A stretch of 64,000 nucleotides of DNA from Asterias rubens (Eukaryota > Echinodermata > Asteroidea > Forcipulatida > Asteriidae). The DNA lies in NCBI RefSeq assembly GCF_902459465.1, contig NC_047069.1:4869171-4933170 (forward strand), read 5' to 3'. The position numbers and the translations under genes are program-made. Under the pieces are notes generated by a model. That model was not told where the DNA came from, ran no database searches, and saw only the letters and a list, made by a program, of their open reading frames with translations. Of this stretch, positions 46,091 through 56,389 are shown one piece after another. The stretch's first letter is position 1. The number at the start of each line of letters is the position of its first letter.

Positions 46091-49030
46091 AAAGGCATGC
46101 GTATAAGCGCTGCGCACAACTCAGCCACTGATAGCCTTTCACGCATGCACATTTCCTCAAAGATGGTGGTCAATGACGTCCTGTGCGATCCATCTATAGC
46201 ATAGTGATTCAAGTACATGAGCAATGCAATTTCTATTATTTGGCTATATATAATGCTATCTTCTTTGCATGTTTTTGAATGTAATTTCGTTATTGCAAAT
46301 TCTAGAGAGCTCGAGGTGCACAACAATTTCTGATGTTTTGGTTTTTAACTTTTTAACATTGGCTTAAAAAAAAAAAGAGTTATAATTCTATTAAATTATT
46401 GGAGTCTTTAAAAATAGCACAAATCTATCCACCAATAATGTGCTCATGGCACTTGAACAAATAAAAACATTTTTTATTGATTTTCAAGTTTATGAATTAT
46501 GAGACCCATTTATGCAGCAGCTAAGGTGCTGCAGTACGATGGGCAGCCACTGCCAAAAAACCTGGGTGCGAACCTCTTCTTTTAGTGATAAGTTTTGTGG
46601 GTTCTCCTTTAAACGCATTACACAACACACAGGACCTCAGGGTTTTATGTCCCATCTGAAGGGCATAGTAGTAAAGGTTAAAGCCATTGGACACTTTCGG
46701 TAAACAGTATTGTCCAAGGCCCACACTTCGTGTATCACAACTTATATATCAAATAACAAACCTGTGAAAATTTAGGCTAAATCGGTCATCGGAGTCGGGA
46801 GAAATTAATGGGAAAACCCACCCTTGTTTTCGCACGTTTCGCTGTGTCATGACATGTGTTTACTAAAGTCGAGAATTGATAATGGTTTTAATGTTTTCTC
46901 AAACAGTAAAGCATTTCATGGAATAATATTTCAAGAGAAGTCTTTTACCATTACCTTCTCTAAACCCTGTAAGTTATTTGTAAATCTGTGAACTTTTTTT
47001 CTTCTTCTCATTTCCGAAAGTGTATAATGGCTTTAAGTGTTTTGCTTTATAAAGACACAAGTTTCAAGACTGGAACTCCAACCGATATACAATAAGCTCT
47101 GAAAGTAAAAACTCATATTCAAAGGCCATCACAGTTTATATCCCTCCCTGAAACATCAACCATCTTTTGTCTTTTGGTTAAAGGGAAGGTACACGTTTGG
47201 TTATTACTCAAAACAAATATTAACTTAAAAACTGACTTGGTAACTAAATTGGAGAGCTGTTGATAGAATAGAACATTGTGGGAAATGACTCCCTCTGAGG
47301 TAACATAGCTTTTGAGAAAGAGGTAATATCTCAGTAAAATAATAAAAGACTTCTAGCTAGAAGTCTTTTATTCCTGTCTGAAAGCACACAAGTTCGTCCA
47401 AAAAGGGTGTTTTTTCTTTCATAATTTTTTTAAAACTTCGTTGACCAATTGAGCCCAAATTTTCACAGGCTTGTTATTTTATGCATATATGATGGGATAC
47501 ACCAAGTGAGAAGACTGGTCTTTGACAATTACCAAAGGTGTATCTTCCATTTAAAGAAAATTTAGTCCAGTGAAAGTAGAGTGAGGTTAGTTTTGATCCA
47601 TGTTTACACGACTTCAAGGAAATTGGTAACCACTGATAATTGAGAGGAAATTATAAACAGTCCAGGATAGAAACAGAAAACTCCCCTCATATCACATATG
47701 TTTTACAAGTTACAAGGGTAACTCAAGGTCAGATGTAAAAACATCATGGTCTAGATTTTAACTCCATTTCCAAGAAGTTGTGGGGTAAAATAATGTCCCA
47801 CTGGGATTAGTGTTGTCTGCAATAAGAGATGTAGCCATTTCAAGGTGCGCTGCACCATAGAACAAGGACCTTCTGGGCACAGGTTCATAAAGCTGCTTAA
47901 AGGGAAGGTACTCGTTTGGTTATCGTCAAAGACCAGTCTTCTCACTTGGTGTATCCCATCATGTGCATAAAATAACAAGCCTGTGAAAATTTGGGCTCAA
48001 TCGGTCATCGAAGTTGCGAGAAAATGATGAAAGAAAACACACCCTTGTTAGACGTATTTGTGTGCTTTCAGATAGGAATAAAAGACTTCTAGCTAGAAGT
48101 CTTTTATTATTTTAGTGAGAAATTACCTCTTTCTCAAAAACTACATTACTTCAGAGGGAGTCGTTTCCCACAATGTTTTATACCATCAACAGCTCTCCAA
48201 TGCTCGTTACAAAGTCAGTTTTGAAGTTAATATTTGTTTTGAGTAATTACCAAACGTGTACCTTCCCTTTAAACAGGAAATATTGCTTTACTGTTGTCTG
48301 CTTAGAAGCAGAAATGAGCAGAATACCAGTCACAAATTGTACGTGTGGAAGGGAGGTTTGGCTGGTAACCTTATTTTAGTGAGCATAATTTTGTTGTGCT
48401 TTGTTGGTAATTGTCAAAGACCAGTGTTCTCACTTAATGTATCTCAACATATGCATAAAATAACAAACATGTGAAAAATTGAACTCAATTGGTCATTGGA
48501 GTTTGGAGAAAATGATGAAAAGAAAAAACACCCTTGTTGGACGAATTTGTGTGCTTTCAGATAGGAATAAAAGACTTCTAGCTAGAAGTCTAGACTTCTA
48601 GCTAGAAGTCTTTTGTTATTTTAGTGAGAAATCACCTCTTTCTCAAAAACAACGTTACTTCATCAGCTCTCCAATGCTTGTTACCAAGTCAGTTTTTAAG
48701 TTAATATTTGTTTTGAGTAATTACCAAACGTGTACCTTCCCTTTAAGTAGCTCTTTAAAATTTGGCCCAGATCTGTTACTACTATATTGTATAACTCATT
48801 TTAAACTTGTGGTAATATTTCACTGTTTCAGCGTTGTCAAATAACAATGTCAAAAGAATAAATTCTACACCAGAGTTTTGGGGGAGAATGATGATCATAT
48901 GAAAATGGGGTTTGGTCATACCTTCATTCATGGGCTGGTCTGCGAAGGTGAACATCCTCAGAACAATCTGAAAGTCATCCAGGTTATTCAAGAACTGAAA
49001 GAAGTCCTTGAAGTTCTCAAAGTTTATGCC
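42084..49030 (-). CDS. MICU2/MICU3: MICU2/MICU3-like mitochondrial calcium uptake regulator (three internal exons, partial)
   Basis: Three minus-strand exons with AG acceptors and GT donors join in phase: 49030-48922 (109 nt), 45824-45735 (90 nt) and 42151-42084 (68 nt), giving 89 residues. The first exon reads GINFENFKDFFQFLNNLDDF, the typical segment before the last EF hand of MICU proteins. The second contains EFGRAVQIATG and VVHTVFQIFDMD. The third completes a canonical EF-hand loop, DMDGDGKLSQNE (D1, D3, D5, S9, E12), followed by FLGVMKNRIHRGFR. MICU proteins sit in the mitochondrial intermembrane space and gate the calcium uniporter; the C-terminal EF hand binds Ca2+. The FFQFLNNL and RxHRG features fit MICU2/MICU3 better than MICU1, but I cannot choose between 2 and 3. 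Exons for the mitochondrial presequence, the first EF hand and the C-terminal tail were not found, so the gene is partial here. Introns carry many TTAA-type elements. Confidence 0.85.
42332..42703. mobile_element. TTAA-MITE family M copy in a MICU intron region
   Basis: Ends are TTAAAGGCAGTGGAAACGAT and ATAGTGTCCATTGTCTTTAA. It is 180 bp upstream (in gene sense) of the exon at 42084-42151. Confidence 0.9.
42811..43166. mobile_element. TTAA-MITE family M copy, opposite orientation
   Basis: Ends are TTAAAGACACTGGACACTAT and ATAGTGTCCACTGCCTTTAA. Its internal order is the reverse of the copy at 42332, about 110 bp away. Confidence 0.9.
43197..43546. mobile_element. TTAA-flanked palindromic element, distinct family
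   Basis: Ends are TTAAAGGGTCTATGTACTTT and the complement AAAGTACCCAAATCCTTTAA. A strong inner inverted repeat pairs GAGGTGCTGTAGTTTTTGAG with CTCAAAAACTACAGCACCTC. Confidence 0.88.
43595..43835 (-). mobile_element. SINE/LINE fragment with ATTCA-repeat tail (minus orientation)
   Basis: CCTCTGGGTTCTTTTACGTG and AGGGTTTTACCTCC are diverged SINE-body sequence. AATTCAATTCAATTCAATTC at 43790-43810 is the complement of the tail type seen at 38680. TTAAGGTTTATTAAA follows. Confidence 0.55.
43970..44226. repeat. Short tandem repeat, AAATTTGATAAACATTTGAT type
   Basis: A unit of about 62 bp ending CAACTGTTAGAGATACTTGT is present twice at 44100-44220, with a partial copy near 43975. Confidence 0.8.
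44227..45187. other. Spacer in MICU intron, no gene recognised
   Basis: AT-rich sequence without clear repeats. GGATACATATTGATTTCCTT is partly repeated near 44575. Nothing coding is supported. Confidence 0.4.
45188..45360 (+). mobile_element. tRNA-derived SINE
   Basis: The head GTCAGGTTGGTGTAGTGGCG, then CCTGGTTCGAATCCAACCAG, has box A and box B. The body continues with TCCCTACCCGACTGCATTGG. It is a third SINE subfamily in this window. Confidence 0.8.
45985..46090. repeat. SINE/LINE tail with ATT microsatellite
   Basis: AACAGTGCTTTATAAGATTT followed by about nine ATT units is a typical retroposon 3' end. Confidence 0.55.
46505..47110. mobile_element. SINE-body element split by a TTAA-MITE
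   Basis: 46505-46677 and 47037-47110 match one continuous element near 59870-60063. In between, 46678-47036 is a TTAA-flanked element with ends TTAAAGCCATTGGACACTTT and AAAGTGTATAATGGCTTTAA, related to family M. The uninterrupted relative reads GGTTGAGTGTTTTGC where this copy has GG-TTAA-element-TTAA-GTGTTTTGC. Confidence 0.8.
47178..47554. mobile_element. TTAA-MITE family M, subfamily with AGGGAAGGTACACG ends
   Basis: Left end TTAAAGGGAAGGTACACGTT, right end decayed (GTGTATCTTCCATTTAA). The centre is a perfect 26-bp palindrome, 47344-47369, AAAAGACTTCTAG joined to its complement. Confidence 0.9.
47868..48772. mobile_element. Older TTCATAAAGCTGC-type MITE holding two family M copies
   Basis: Outer parts are 47868-47896 (GGTTCATAAAGCTGC), 48273-48400 (GAAATGAGCAGAATACCAGT, AGCATAATTTTGTTGTGCTT) and 48747-48772 (GTAGCTCTTTAAAATTTGG). 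Family M copies of the AGGGAAGG subfamily lie at 47897-48272 (full) and about 48400-48746 (left end lost). In the second, the central palindrome is enlarged to 46 bp (48569-48614). Confidence 0.85.
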
Positions 49031-49071
49031 CTGACAAAAATGGAAAGAAACAATAAATTATGTGAATGTAA

Positions 49072-49412
49072 ACAGGCACTGAACACGTTTGGTAATTGTC
49101 AATGACCCGTATTCTCACTTGGTGTATCCCAACATATGCATCAAATAACAAACCTGTGAAAATCTGGACTCAATTAGTCATTAAAGTTGCAAAAAATTAA
49201 TGAAAAAAAACCCCAAAAACTGTTGTACAAAATAGTGTGCTTTCAGAGGATTCAGTATTTTATTATTTGAGTGAGAAATTTCCTCTTTCACAAAAACAAG
49301 GTTACTTCAAAGGGAGTCGTTTCTCACAATGTTTTATACTATCAAAAGCTATCCGTTGCTCGCTAGAAAGGTTTGATGCTAATATATATTTTGAGTATTA
49401 CCAAACGTATAC
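49072..49412. mobile_element. TTAA-MITE family M copy beside a MICU exon
   Basis: It starts about 42 bp from the acceptor of the exon at 49030 (CAGGCACTGAACACGTTTGG) and ends near ATTACCAAACGTATAC. Both ends are worn. It sits where branch-point and pyrimidine-tract sequence of that exon would lie. Confidence 0.85.
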
Positions 49413-49720
49413 AAATGGAAGTTTTGCATACATTGGCTTGAGTTTACTAGTCTGACAATGAAATTACAGTCAAATTCCAGACGTGCCCATAATCTGGACA
49501 GTGTTGTACCCAAATGTATGTTGTTTGCAGCAGTATTTAGAACATGTGGAGAATTGGCCTTGTAATAATGAACCAAGCAATGCCAAGGATTAAAAGGTTC
49601 TAGGAAATTGCTCAAATGTTCTGTACTTCGTTTTCATTAAAACCATGAACCCAAGATGAAAACACTTCTATTTATAAGCTCAAGGCAATCAATCTTGTTC
49701 ATCTGGTTTTGTTTTTTGAT

Positions 49721-49740
49721 GGGGGGGGGGGGGGGGGGGG
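49721..49740. repeat. Poly-G run of about 20
   Basis: A pure G homopolymer of about 20 bases follows TTTTTGAT. It is long enough to cause sequencing or assembly error and could fold as a quadruplex. Confidence 0.9.
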
Positions 49741-49939
49741 ATGATAATGGATTGTGACTATATAGGGCTGCTATGGGGCTTCTTTCATGGATGGTACTAA
49801 TGTTGTATGGATCAATGTGATCCTAGGGATATGGTGGTCCTTGCTAAGTACAGATACGCAGTCTACTTATATCAGAGATGCCGACATTTGCATCTTGCAA
49901 TAACAGAGATTGCAGTCCACTTATCCATGGAACTTTAAT

Positions 49940-50070
49940 AAGGGAATAAATATGTGCTTGGCCGGTTTTAAACACACTCTGTTTAATACTGGTTGCAGTC
50001 ATCAGCACCCAGACTGCATCTGGTTTTAAACAGAGTGTTAAATACCGGCCAAGCACATTTTTATTCCCAT
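49940..50070. mobile_element. Foldback element, about 50-bp arms
   Basis: GGGAATAAATATGTGCTTGG, CCGGTTTTAAACA and ACTCTGTTTAA pair with TTAAACAGAGTG, TTAAATACCGG and CCAAGCACATTTTTATTCCC. Confidence 0.85.
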
Positions 50071-51260
50071 CATAAACACCTTTTTGGTCAAAAAACATCA
50101 AACTTTTAGGTCCAAAAGTAAAAAAAAATCTAAAATTATAATTGTTCACTGAATTCTTTTAACAAAACAACCCTCCAGCTATGAAATGGTAAGGCCCTCT
50201 AGTAAAAACTCCTTATAAGGAGATTGGCATGCGCGTCGCGCGTATAGCGATATGTGGCACAGATGTTCCAGCCGTTGCTCTCGACCAATAGGAATGAATA
50301 TACTGTCTGATATAAACACAGGTGCAAGGTCACGTGTCACGCCCATGTTGAAACACTTCTGACTGTGGTTATATCATCCGTTTAAACACCCCCACATGAT
50401 TTCCTCTAAACCAATCAAATATAGAGAAACTGTCCCATGTATTTATGAATCTAGTTTATTGCTCCTTGCTTAGACAGAGCTGCAAACATTTGCCCCTTGC
50501 ATTCGGGGAGATTTTGTACAACATGCTAATGGATCTGAACCTGCCTCTAACCATTGGGCTCAGCTCGATGGTCTAGTGGGGTAACCAAACTGAGGCTGGG
50601 CAAAATAATAGTCTGGTGCCATGTTTTCGCAAGGAATGTTAGCATTCCTTACTGTTATGGCAACAGGGAACATGACCAAGAGGGCTGCACTATGATAAAG
50701 TTCTATAACTGGTGCTGGTGAAAAGCTATAAATGTTGGAAGAAAAAAACCCTTGACAAAAGGTCATCCATTCAAACAAAACTCAAGATGTTAATAAAATA
50801 TCTCATATAGTCAAAGAAACTCCGGTTTCAGAAGTTCATCATTCAATCAGTCAAACAATCAAACAATCAATCATCATAGACTATATGCCGCCTAAATCAA
50901 AGGTTTGCTCAAATGCGTTGAGGCACAGAGGTAATAAACAAGTTCATCATGAGAAACTGCAGAGAGGAATTATTTCACTTTATCAACAACTGTTTGGCTG
51001 TGGTTTAGATCACACCATGACATTTCAGATAAATACTGATTCTCATTTATCGGTAATGACAATGGGGGACTGTACTGTGTTTAGCGGAAGGTATAAAGGA
51101 AGAGAGGGCAGATTTAATCACAGCCTAAAAACAGGTTGCAAATTTACATGGAAGTCAAATTGCATTTGCATGAATGCATGACCCCATCGTTCTCTATTAT
51201 GGTCCTGCGGAGAGACTAGCTGGGAAGTTAATCAGGCCAGAGGTCATCAATCCAACAGAC
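50071..51260. other. Spacer with SINE fragment, no gene recognised
   Basis: About 50530-50590 holds a truncated SINE head (CATTGGGCTCAGCTCGATGG, GTCTAGT) of the 32940-33215 family. The open stretch at 50885-51181 has an ATG but no known domain or splice context. The GC-richer part near 50225-50290 is unexplained. Confidence 0.4.
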
Positions 51261-51261
51261 T

Positions 51262-51738
51262 AAAGCCCCTTTCACACGAGAGCAATTTAGCAAGGGTCCC
51301 TTGCTAAATTGTAGCATGGTTGTAAGATTTTACAAAATGCACCTTGTGTAAAAGGACAATAATTTTTGGAGTGTCCAGGGTCCCTTGTTAAATCTTGTCC
51401 AACATTGCTACATTTTGCCGGAGGTCAGCGGAAGTTTTGACCAAGGACCTGGGCTACATCCTCATGTGAAAGGAATCTTGTTTATTGAACGACGTCCTAG
51501 GTGAAAATGCCCATACAGCGCATGCTATTGTGGGTGCTATCTTGTCCAATCAAGGTGATCAGGATTACCAATTCGTCATATCACTCTCATGGCGCACAAG
51601 GGTTGTTAGTTTTTTAACTTTGCAGTGTGAAAGCTCACAAAATCAGTCACGCACGGTGATAACAAATAAACAATACACGCTCGTATATTTTGTAGCAAGG
51701 GACCCTAGCTATACTTTTGCCGTGTGAAAAGGGCTTTA
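51262..51738. mobile_element. Non-autonomous DNA transposon, 477 bp, AAGCCCCTTTCACACG ends
   Basis: Left end TAAAGCCCCTTTCACACGAG and inner AGCAAGGGTCCCTTGCTA are mirrored at the right end by AGCAAGGGACCCTAGCTA and CGTGTGAAAAGGGCTTTA. The interior is unique with no transposase frame. Confidence 0.85.
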
Positions 51739-51823
51739 AGTACCATGGTCAGTTATCTTTGCAATGACCACCACAGTATGATAAAGTTTTGCTAATAAAG
51801 GGGCAATGTTGAATTTTTTAAAA

Positions 51824-51942
51824 TAGACCTTATCGATTGACGTCATCCAACCGCCATCTAAGAGGAAAAATCGAAATTGACCTCTAGGTGATGTGCGCCC
51901 TACTGAAATGACGTCATGTACATAGGTCTATTGTGGGTGGGT
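51824..51942. mobile_element. Short inverted-repeat element with TGACGTCA sites
   Basis: AATAGACCTTATCGATTGAC and GTCATCCAACC at the left correspond to AATGACGTCATGTACATAGG and TCTATT at the right. It contains CGCCATCTAAGAGG and CTCTAGGTGATGTGCGCC inside. Confidence 0.65.
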
Positions 51943-52821
51943 TGGTCAAAAGAAATAACTCATCAAAACCAAAATTCAGTTATTAAAATAAATCACGTTA
52001 TTGTACAAAAGAAGTAAAAGGATCTACCTGCTTTAACAATCGAAAAAAGTGGACAAGATAAGCAACTTTTGATTTATAGGTAGGTTTGTCTTGACCTAAG
52101 TTTTCTTGGCAAGATACAATTTTCCTTTCTTTCTATTTGGTAGTCGAAACATGAAAAAAAATAGCTAAACCTTGTTCTTGTTTTTCTTCAATCAGATCAA
52201 CAACTTCATACAAAAACAACACATAATTACAATTGAAGTGTGGACCTGCTTCTAATTTTCATAACTAAGAAATGAAAAAGAAGAAGTAAAACTACTTTGC
52301 TAGCCGTCCAAGATGGACAATTTCATTCCTGATTTGACTACAAAGTTGTTCATTTAAGCCAGCATGAGGAAAAGCCATTGAAAATTACTGATGTTGGAGA
52401 CCTTTGATCTAAAATATTGGGTGCATCACTTAGTTCTTCAGGGTGTTCCTTGTTCTATAGTTACATTTTTCTGTAACAATAGAGCAATAATAGTGTAACA
52501 ATGTAATGTAATAATGTAAAAGTATGGCTTCTTAAAAGAAGCCATTCAAACAGCAAGGGCACCAAGGCATTTCTCTTTGGCAAAGGGCACCCTATCAAGG
52601 AATTGGCCATTTCTACTGGAGAATTTCATCAAGGGCATCAGGCAATTGGACCAGGGGCATGGAGGCAATCACCTTTGTTGCATCCTTTCCTTGGGGCTGG
52701 TGAGAGGGTTGGTGAAATCAATCAAATAAAATCAATTTGTTTTTACGTCTTAATGGCCCCGCACAAAGTCCCATGAGTTTTATTCATCAAATGAAATTAT
52801 CTTACTAACAGTTTGTTCTGC
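51943..52821. other. Spacer, no gene recognised
   Basis: AT-rich DNA with short ATAGAGCAATAATAGTGTAA-type repeats near 52480. No exon of MICU was found. Confidence 0.4.
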
Positions 52822-53160
52822 TTAAAGGCACTGGACACTGTTGGTAATCACACAAAGTAATTGTTAGCATAAAACCTCACTTGGCTTTATGAGCAATGGG
52901 GAGAGGTTGGTAGTATACTTATAAAACATTGTGAGAAATGGCTCCCTCTGAAGTAATGCAGGTTTTGAAAAAGAAGTAATTTCTCACTTAAATAATAAAA
53001 AGACTTCAGGCATAAAGGGTGTTTTTTGTTCATTATTCTCTTGCAACTTTGATGACCAATTGATCCCAAATGTTCACAGGTTTGTGATAATAAGCCTATA
53101 CGTTGAGATACATCGGTTGAGAGTACTAGCCTTTGGCAATTACCAAAGGTGTCCATCATG
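52822..53160. mobile_element. TTAA-MITE family M copy
   Basis: Left end TTAAAGGCACTGGACACTGT is intact; right end reads CCAAAGGTGTCCATCATGCT and has lost its TTAA. Confidence 0.85.
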
Positions 53161-54734
53161 CTCTTGTAAACAACTGTTATTGAAAAGTAGAAAAATCAGA
53201 CCAGGAAGGAAATAACAACAGGGTCATCATTTCAAACTCCATGGTCGTCCCATGATCTATGGTCATCCAAACAACTGTTTTTGTAGATAACAGACCAATG
53301 ACTCAGTGAAACACCAGGGAGGTATAGGGTGGAAACCAGGGAGGTAGGGTGGAAACCATATATGGAGGTAGGGTGCAAAGCAATCCTGTCTGAAATTGGT
53401 CCATTTTTTCTAGCAGTATAGATTGGGCACCCATCCATTATGTAACAGTTAATCTTATAATCAATTAAGCGTAGAGAAGTATATAAGTGTCTAAGCAGCA
53501 CCCTCAACCTCTGTCCTTGATAGATGATACCACACCAGCATGGAAGATAACAAAAGCATCTAAGTAAATAGTTGTGTACATAATCAGCAGCAGCCTAGTA
53601 GTAGGTATCAGTTGGGCCAGTCTAGCCATAGAGGAAGGTCTACCAGAGAAACGCACTGTTCTCCACTGAATGGCAATGCTCTACTACCAAGCTTAGATAT
53701 GAACAGAAACATTAAAAATCGGCCAACAACTTTTTTTATATCAGTTCCAGTCTCAGTTGCTATGTGATGCTTTAGAGCGGAAACCAAGCACTCAACAATA
53801 AATTCATTGCGCAGGAATTGCTGAACAACAAGTTGTAGCCAACAGTGATCCCATAAATCACTACATTTCTTCCTGGTTCTGATGTGAAGCCACCCCTAGA
53901 GAATTCTCTGACTGTTTCACCCAAGTGCCACTATGATGACGATATGCACGCATGGCTGAAGTAACTCCAACACTAACACAGTTGGTTCAGGAAGTGGACA
54001 CAAAGGATCTGAACTTTTTTAACACAATCTTCAGTGTCCAATACACAGTGGTGTGAGAATTGTCATTGACACAATTGCTGAGTGCTTAATCTGACTCTCA
54101 CAAGATCGAAAGAAAATTTGTATTCAAGGCTTCACTTTCGCTGAATATTTAATGCTGCTATGAGTGACGACGTCATTGCTTTTATGATCACGGTACTACA
54201 GCTAGGCAGGTGCTTGAGGGATATAAGTGGACTACACCCAACACTTTGAATTTCAAAGTAGTGGGCTTGGATGTTTTCTTTCCTCAACGACTCAACGTGT
54301 ATGTTTTATTCAAGCAGTGATTATATCATGTAGGTTCCTGTATATGCGGCTATTATGATACTCTAACAGAGCACAATATATTATTTGCAGATTCACGGAT
54401 TAAACACCCATGCGGACGCTAGATGAGTATCCCATGATAAGTCCACATAGTACTGAGTGCTACCATTTACCGGACAATCAACCTTCGTGATTAGTATTCT
54501 GCTCAAGACCTAGTTTTCACCAGCTGGTGTTGAGATTTGTGACATCGCACTATGATTACCGTACAACAGCCAGGATCTAGGAATATCACCATCGCATGCG
54601 TATTCATGGTTTGACTCAGTGACAACTTGACAATTGTTATTGATTGTGACACACAGTGGCTATTCACACCACAGTACAGAGGGTCTGTGTGGTCTGCATT
54701 TGGTGGCTTCACAGTACTGAGAACAAACTTCACC
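53161..54734. other. Region upstream of the receptor gene
   Basis: 53310-53370 has a small duplication (CAGGGAGGTAGGGTGGAAACC type). No exon is recognised. No clear TATA box is tied to the receptor start; 5' UTR exons cannot be excluded. Confidence 0.4.
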
Positions 54735-55724
54735 ATGGAGGGTGAGGAAAATCGAACGGAGGAGGAGGTGACCGACATTGTCTTCAACATCGTTGGGGCC
54801 TGTGCCTGGACTATAACGACCGTGTTGATTCTGTTTTTTAACACCATGTGCCTGATCATCCTACCAAAGGTTGGTGAGTTCCACCATTCCACCAGGATCT
54901 TCTTACAATCCATGACGGTTAGTGATCTGATGCTGGGTGTATTCTTCTACTTTCCAATGACAGGGATTTGGCTGACAGGGTCGGGAGTATGGCCGTATGG
55001 GGATGCATTGTGCTATATCCAAGCATGGATGATCAGACAAGCACTACCGGCGTGCTCCATATCTCTACTGCTGGTAACAACAGACCGTTACATCGCCGTC
55101 GTTTATCCCCTCAAGTACAAGACCCTACTAACATCACGACGAGCCAAAATCATAGTTTGCATACTCTGGATTATGACCAATATCTACACATTGATATTGA
55201 CAGCATTATCGCAGTGGAAGAATAAATACAATGACGTACTCTTCCTTTGTCAATTTGGAGAAACAACCAACACCCTTGCAGCTTTCATCGTAACAGTGCT
55301 AACGCTATTCGTCGTCGTGGTTATCATTCTGATGTACGTCCAGATACTTCACATCGCACGGAGTCAAGTATCGCGGATTGCAACACAGCACCATCTTGTC
55401 ACCATCGATGGTGAGTGGCAATCACCACAAATCAACCGCAAGTCTTTCACCACAATCTTCATAGTCACCATGGTTCTTTTCGTCGGCTGGCTTCCATCCA
55501 TTGCTATGGGACTCATGAGGAAAAATTTCTCTCCGCAGTTGCGAGTCTCCAGCCAGATACTGTTGGCGTCAGTGAGTTGGTTAAATGTTATAGTGTACTA
55601 TGTAAGGAACAAGGCTTTCAGAGGAGCTGGGCGAAACTTCCTCTTAAAGATAACCAGGAACTGTTGTGGATACTATAATAAAAAACCAACCTACACTACA
55701 GGACACAATAACAACAGTATTTAA
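54735..55724 (+). CDS. Intronless class A (rhodopsin-like) G-protein-coupled receptor, orphan
   Basis: A single open frame encodes 329 residues from an ATG in strong context (CACCATGG); the open frame extends upstream to a TGA at 54612 without another ATG. Seven hydrophobic segments lie near residues 15-42, 53-80, 91-118, 136-158, 181-206, 237-260 and 272-292. Class A marks are SDLMLG in TM2 (D64), Cys93 at the top of TM3 with Cys172 in loop 2 as the likely disulfide, DRY at 117-119, and GWLP in TM6 (W252, P254). An N-terminal NRT is a potential N-glycosylation site and Cys310-Cys311 a possible palmitoylation site. Oddities: NPxxY in TM7 is NVIVY (284-288), without proline, and TM5 lacks its usual proline. 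Ligand and subfamily cannot be named. Large lineage-specific families of intronless rhodopsin-type receptors are known in echinoderms, and this could be one. It reads opposite to the MICU exons. Confidence 0.88.
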   Translation: MEGEENRTEEEVTDIVFNIVGACAWTITTVLILFFNTMCLIILPKVGEFHHSTRIFLQSMTVSDLMLGVFFYFPMTGIWLTGSGVWPYGDALCYIQAWMIRQALPACSISLLLVTTDRYIAVVYPLKYKTLLTSRRAKIIVCILWIMTNIYTLILTALSQWKNKYNDVLFLCQFGETTNTLAAFIVTVLTLFVVVVIILMYVQILHIARSQVSRIATQHHLVTIDGEWQSPQINRKSFTTIFIVTMVLFVGWLPSIAMGLMRKNFSPQLRVSSQILLASVSWLNVIVYYVRNKAFRGAGRNFLLKITRNCCGYYNKKPTYTTGHNNNSI

Positions 55725-56159
55725 AACATTGAATCCAGTGGAGTGCCTCGTTTGTGATAGAGGATCAACTGTTTATGTACTGTTAAAAAACTCTTCAAAG
55801 ACAGTGGGAAAAATACTTTGAGAATGTGCAAATAGTGTGAGTATTCAAACATTAGGTTTTCCCACACATTGAGTCATGTATGTGTAATGGGAACAGAAAT
55901 CCTGCACTTAAACAAAGCCAAACATTTGACTCATATGACTCAAGACGTAAGGCTTACCTGCTCTATTGCCTAAATAACTAACTTCTTTTTTTGTTTTATC
56001 AGGAGTGGATAGTGTGTGGGTAGTGTGTGATATTTGCAAATGGTAGCAACCATGGCGTAAACAATTTTTAACTTCAAAATTCAAGAAGCTTTTTAAACGA
56101 AATAGCAAAATTTGATGCAGTTAGTTTAGATTTTGTTCTTGAATTTTGACGTCGTGTCA

Positions 56160-56370
56160 GGAACATCATGTCAGTATTAAAGCCTGGTTCATACGTCGTG
56201 CTAATTGGAAGCAAATTTTGATGACAGAGCTCTGTTGTCACCGCGAACGTTTAGTAGACGTTACCCACAACTCAACTCTTCTGAATTATATGCTGCGCAA
56301 TTGTGACGTCAACATTCGTATTGCATTCACATTCGCAGGAAGTAAGAATCAAGCTTACGACTAATTCTCA
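56160..56370. mobile_element. MITE-like element, AAGCCTGGTTCATACG end
   Basis: The left end TATTAAAGCCTGGTTCATAC is of MITE style and the right part has CATTCGTATTGCATTCACAT and CGCAGGAAGTAAG. Complementarity of the ends is weak. Confidence 0.4.
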
Positions 56371-56389
56371 AGAAGCTCAAGCTGTTTAG

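Noticed and set aside
50885..51181. Plus-strand frame beginning MPPKSKVCSNALRHRG
   Set aside because: No known domain, no splice partner and no codon bias that I can judge; a chance frame is more likely.
54968..55225. Other-frame open stretches inside the receptor gene
   Set aside because: They overlap the receptor frame, lack domains, and are expected shadows of it.
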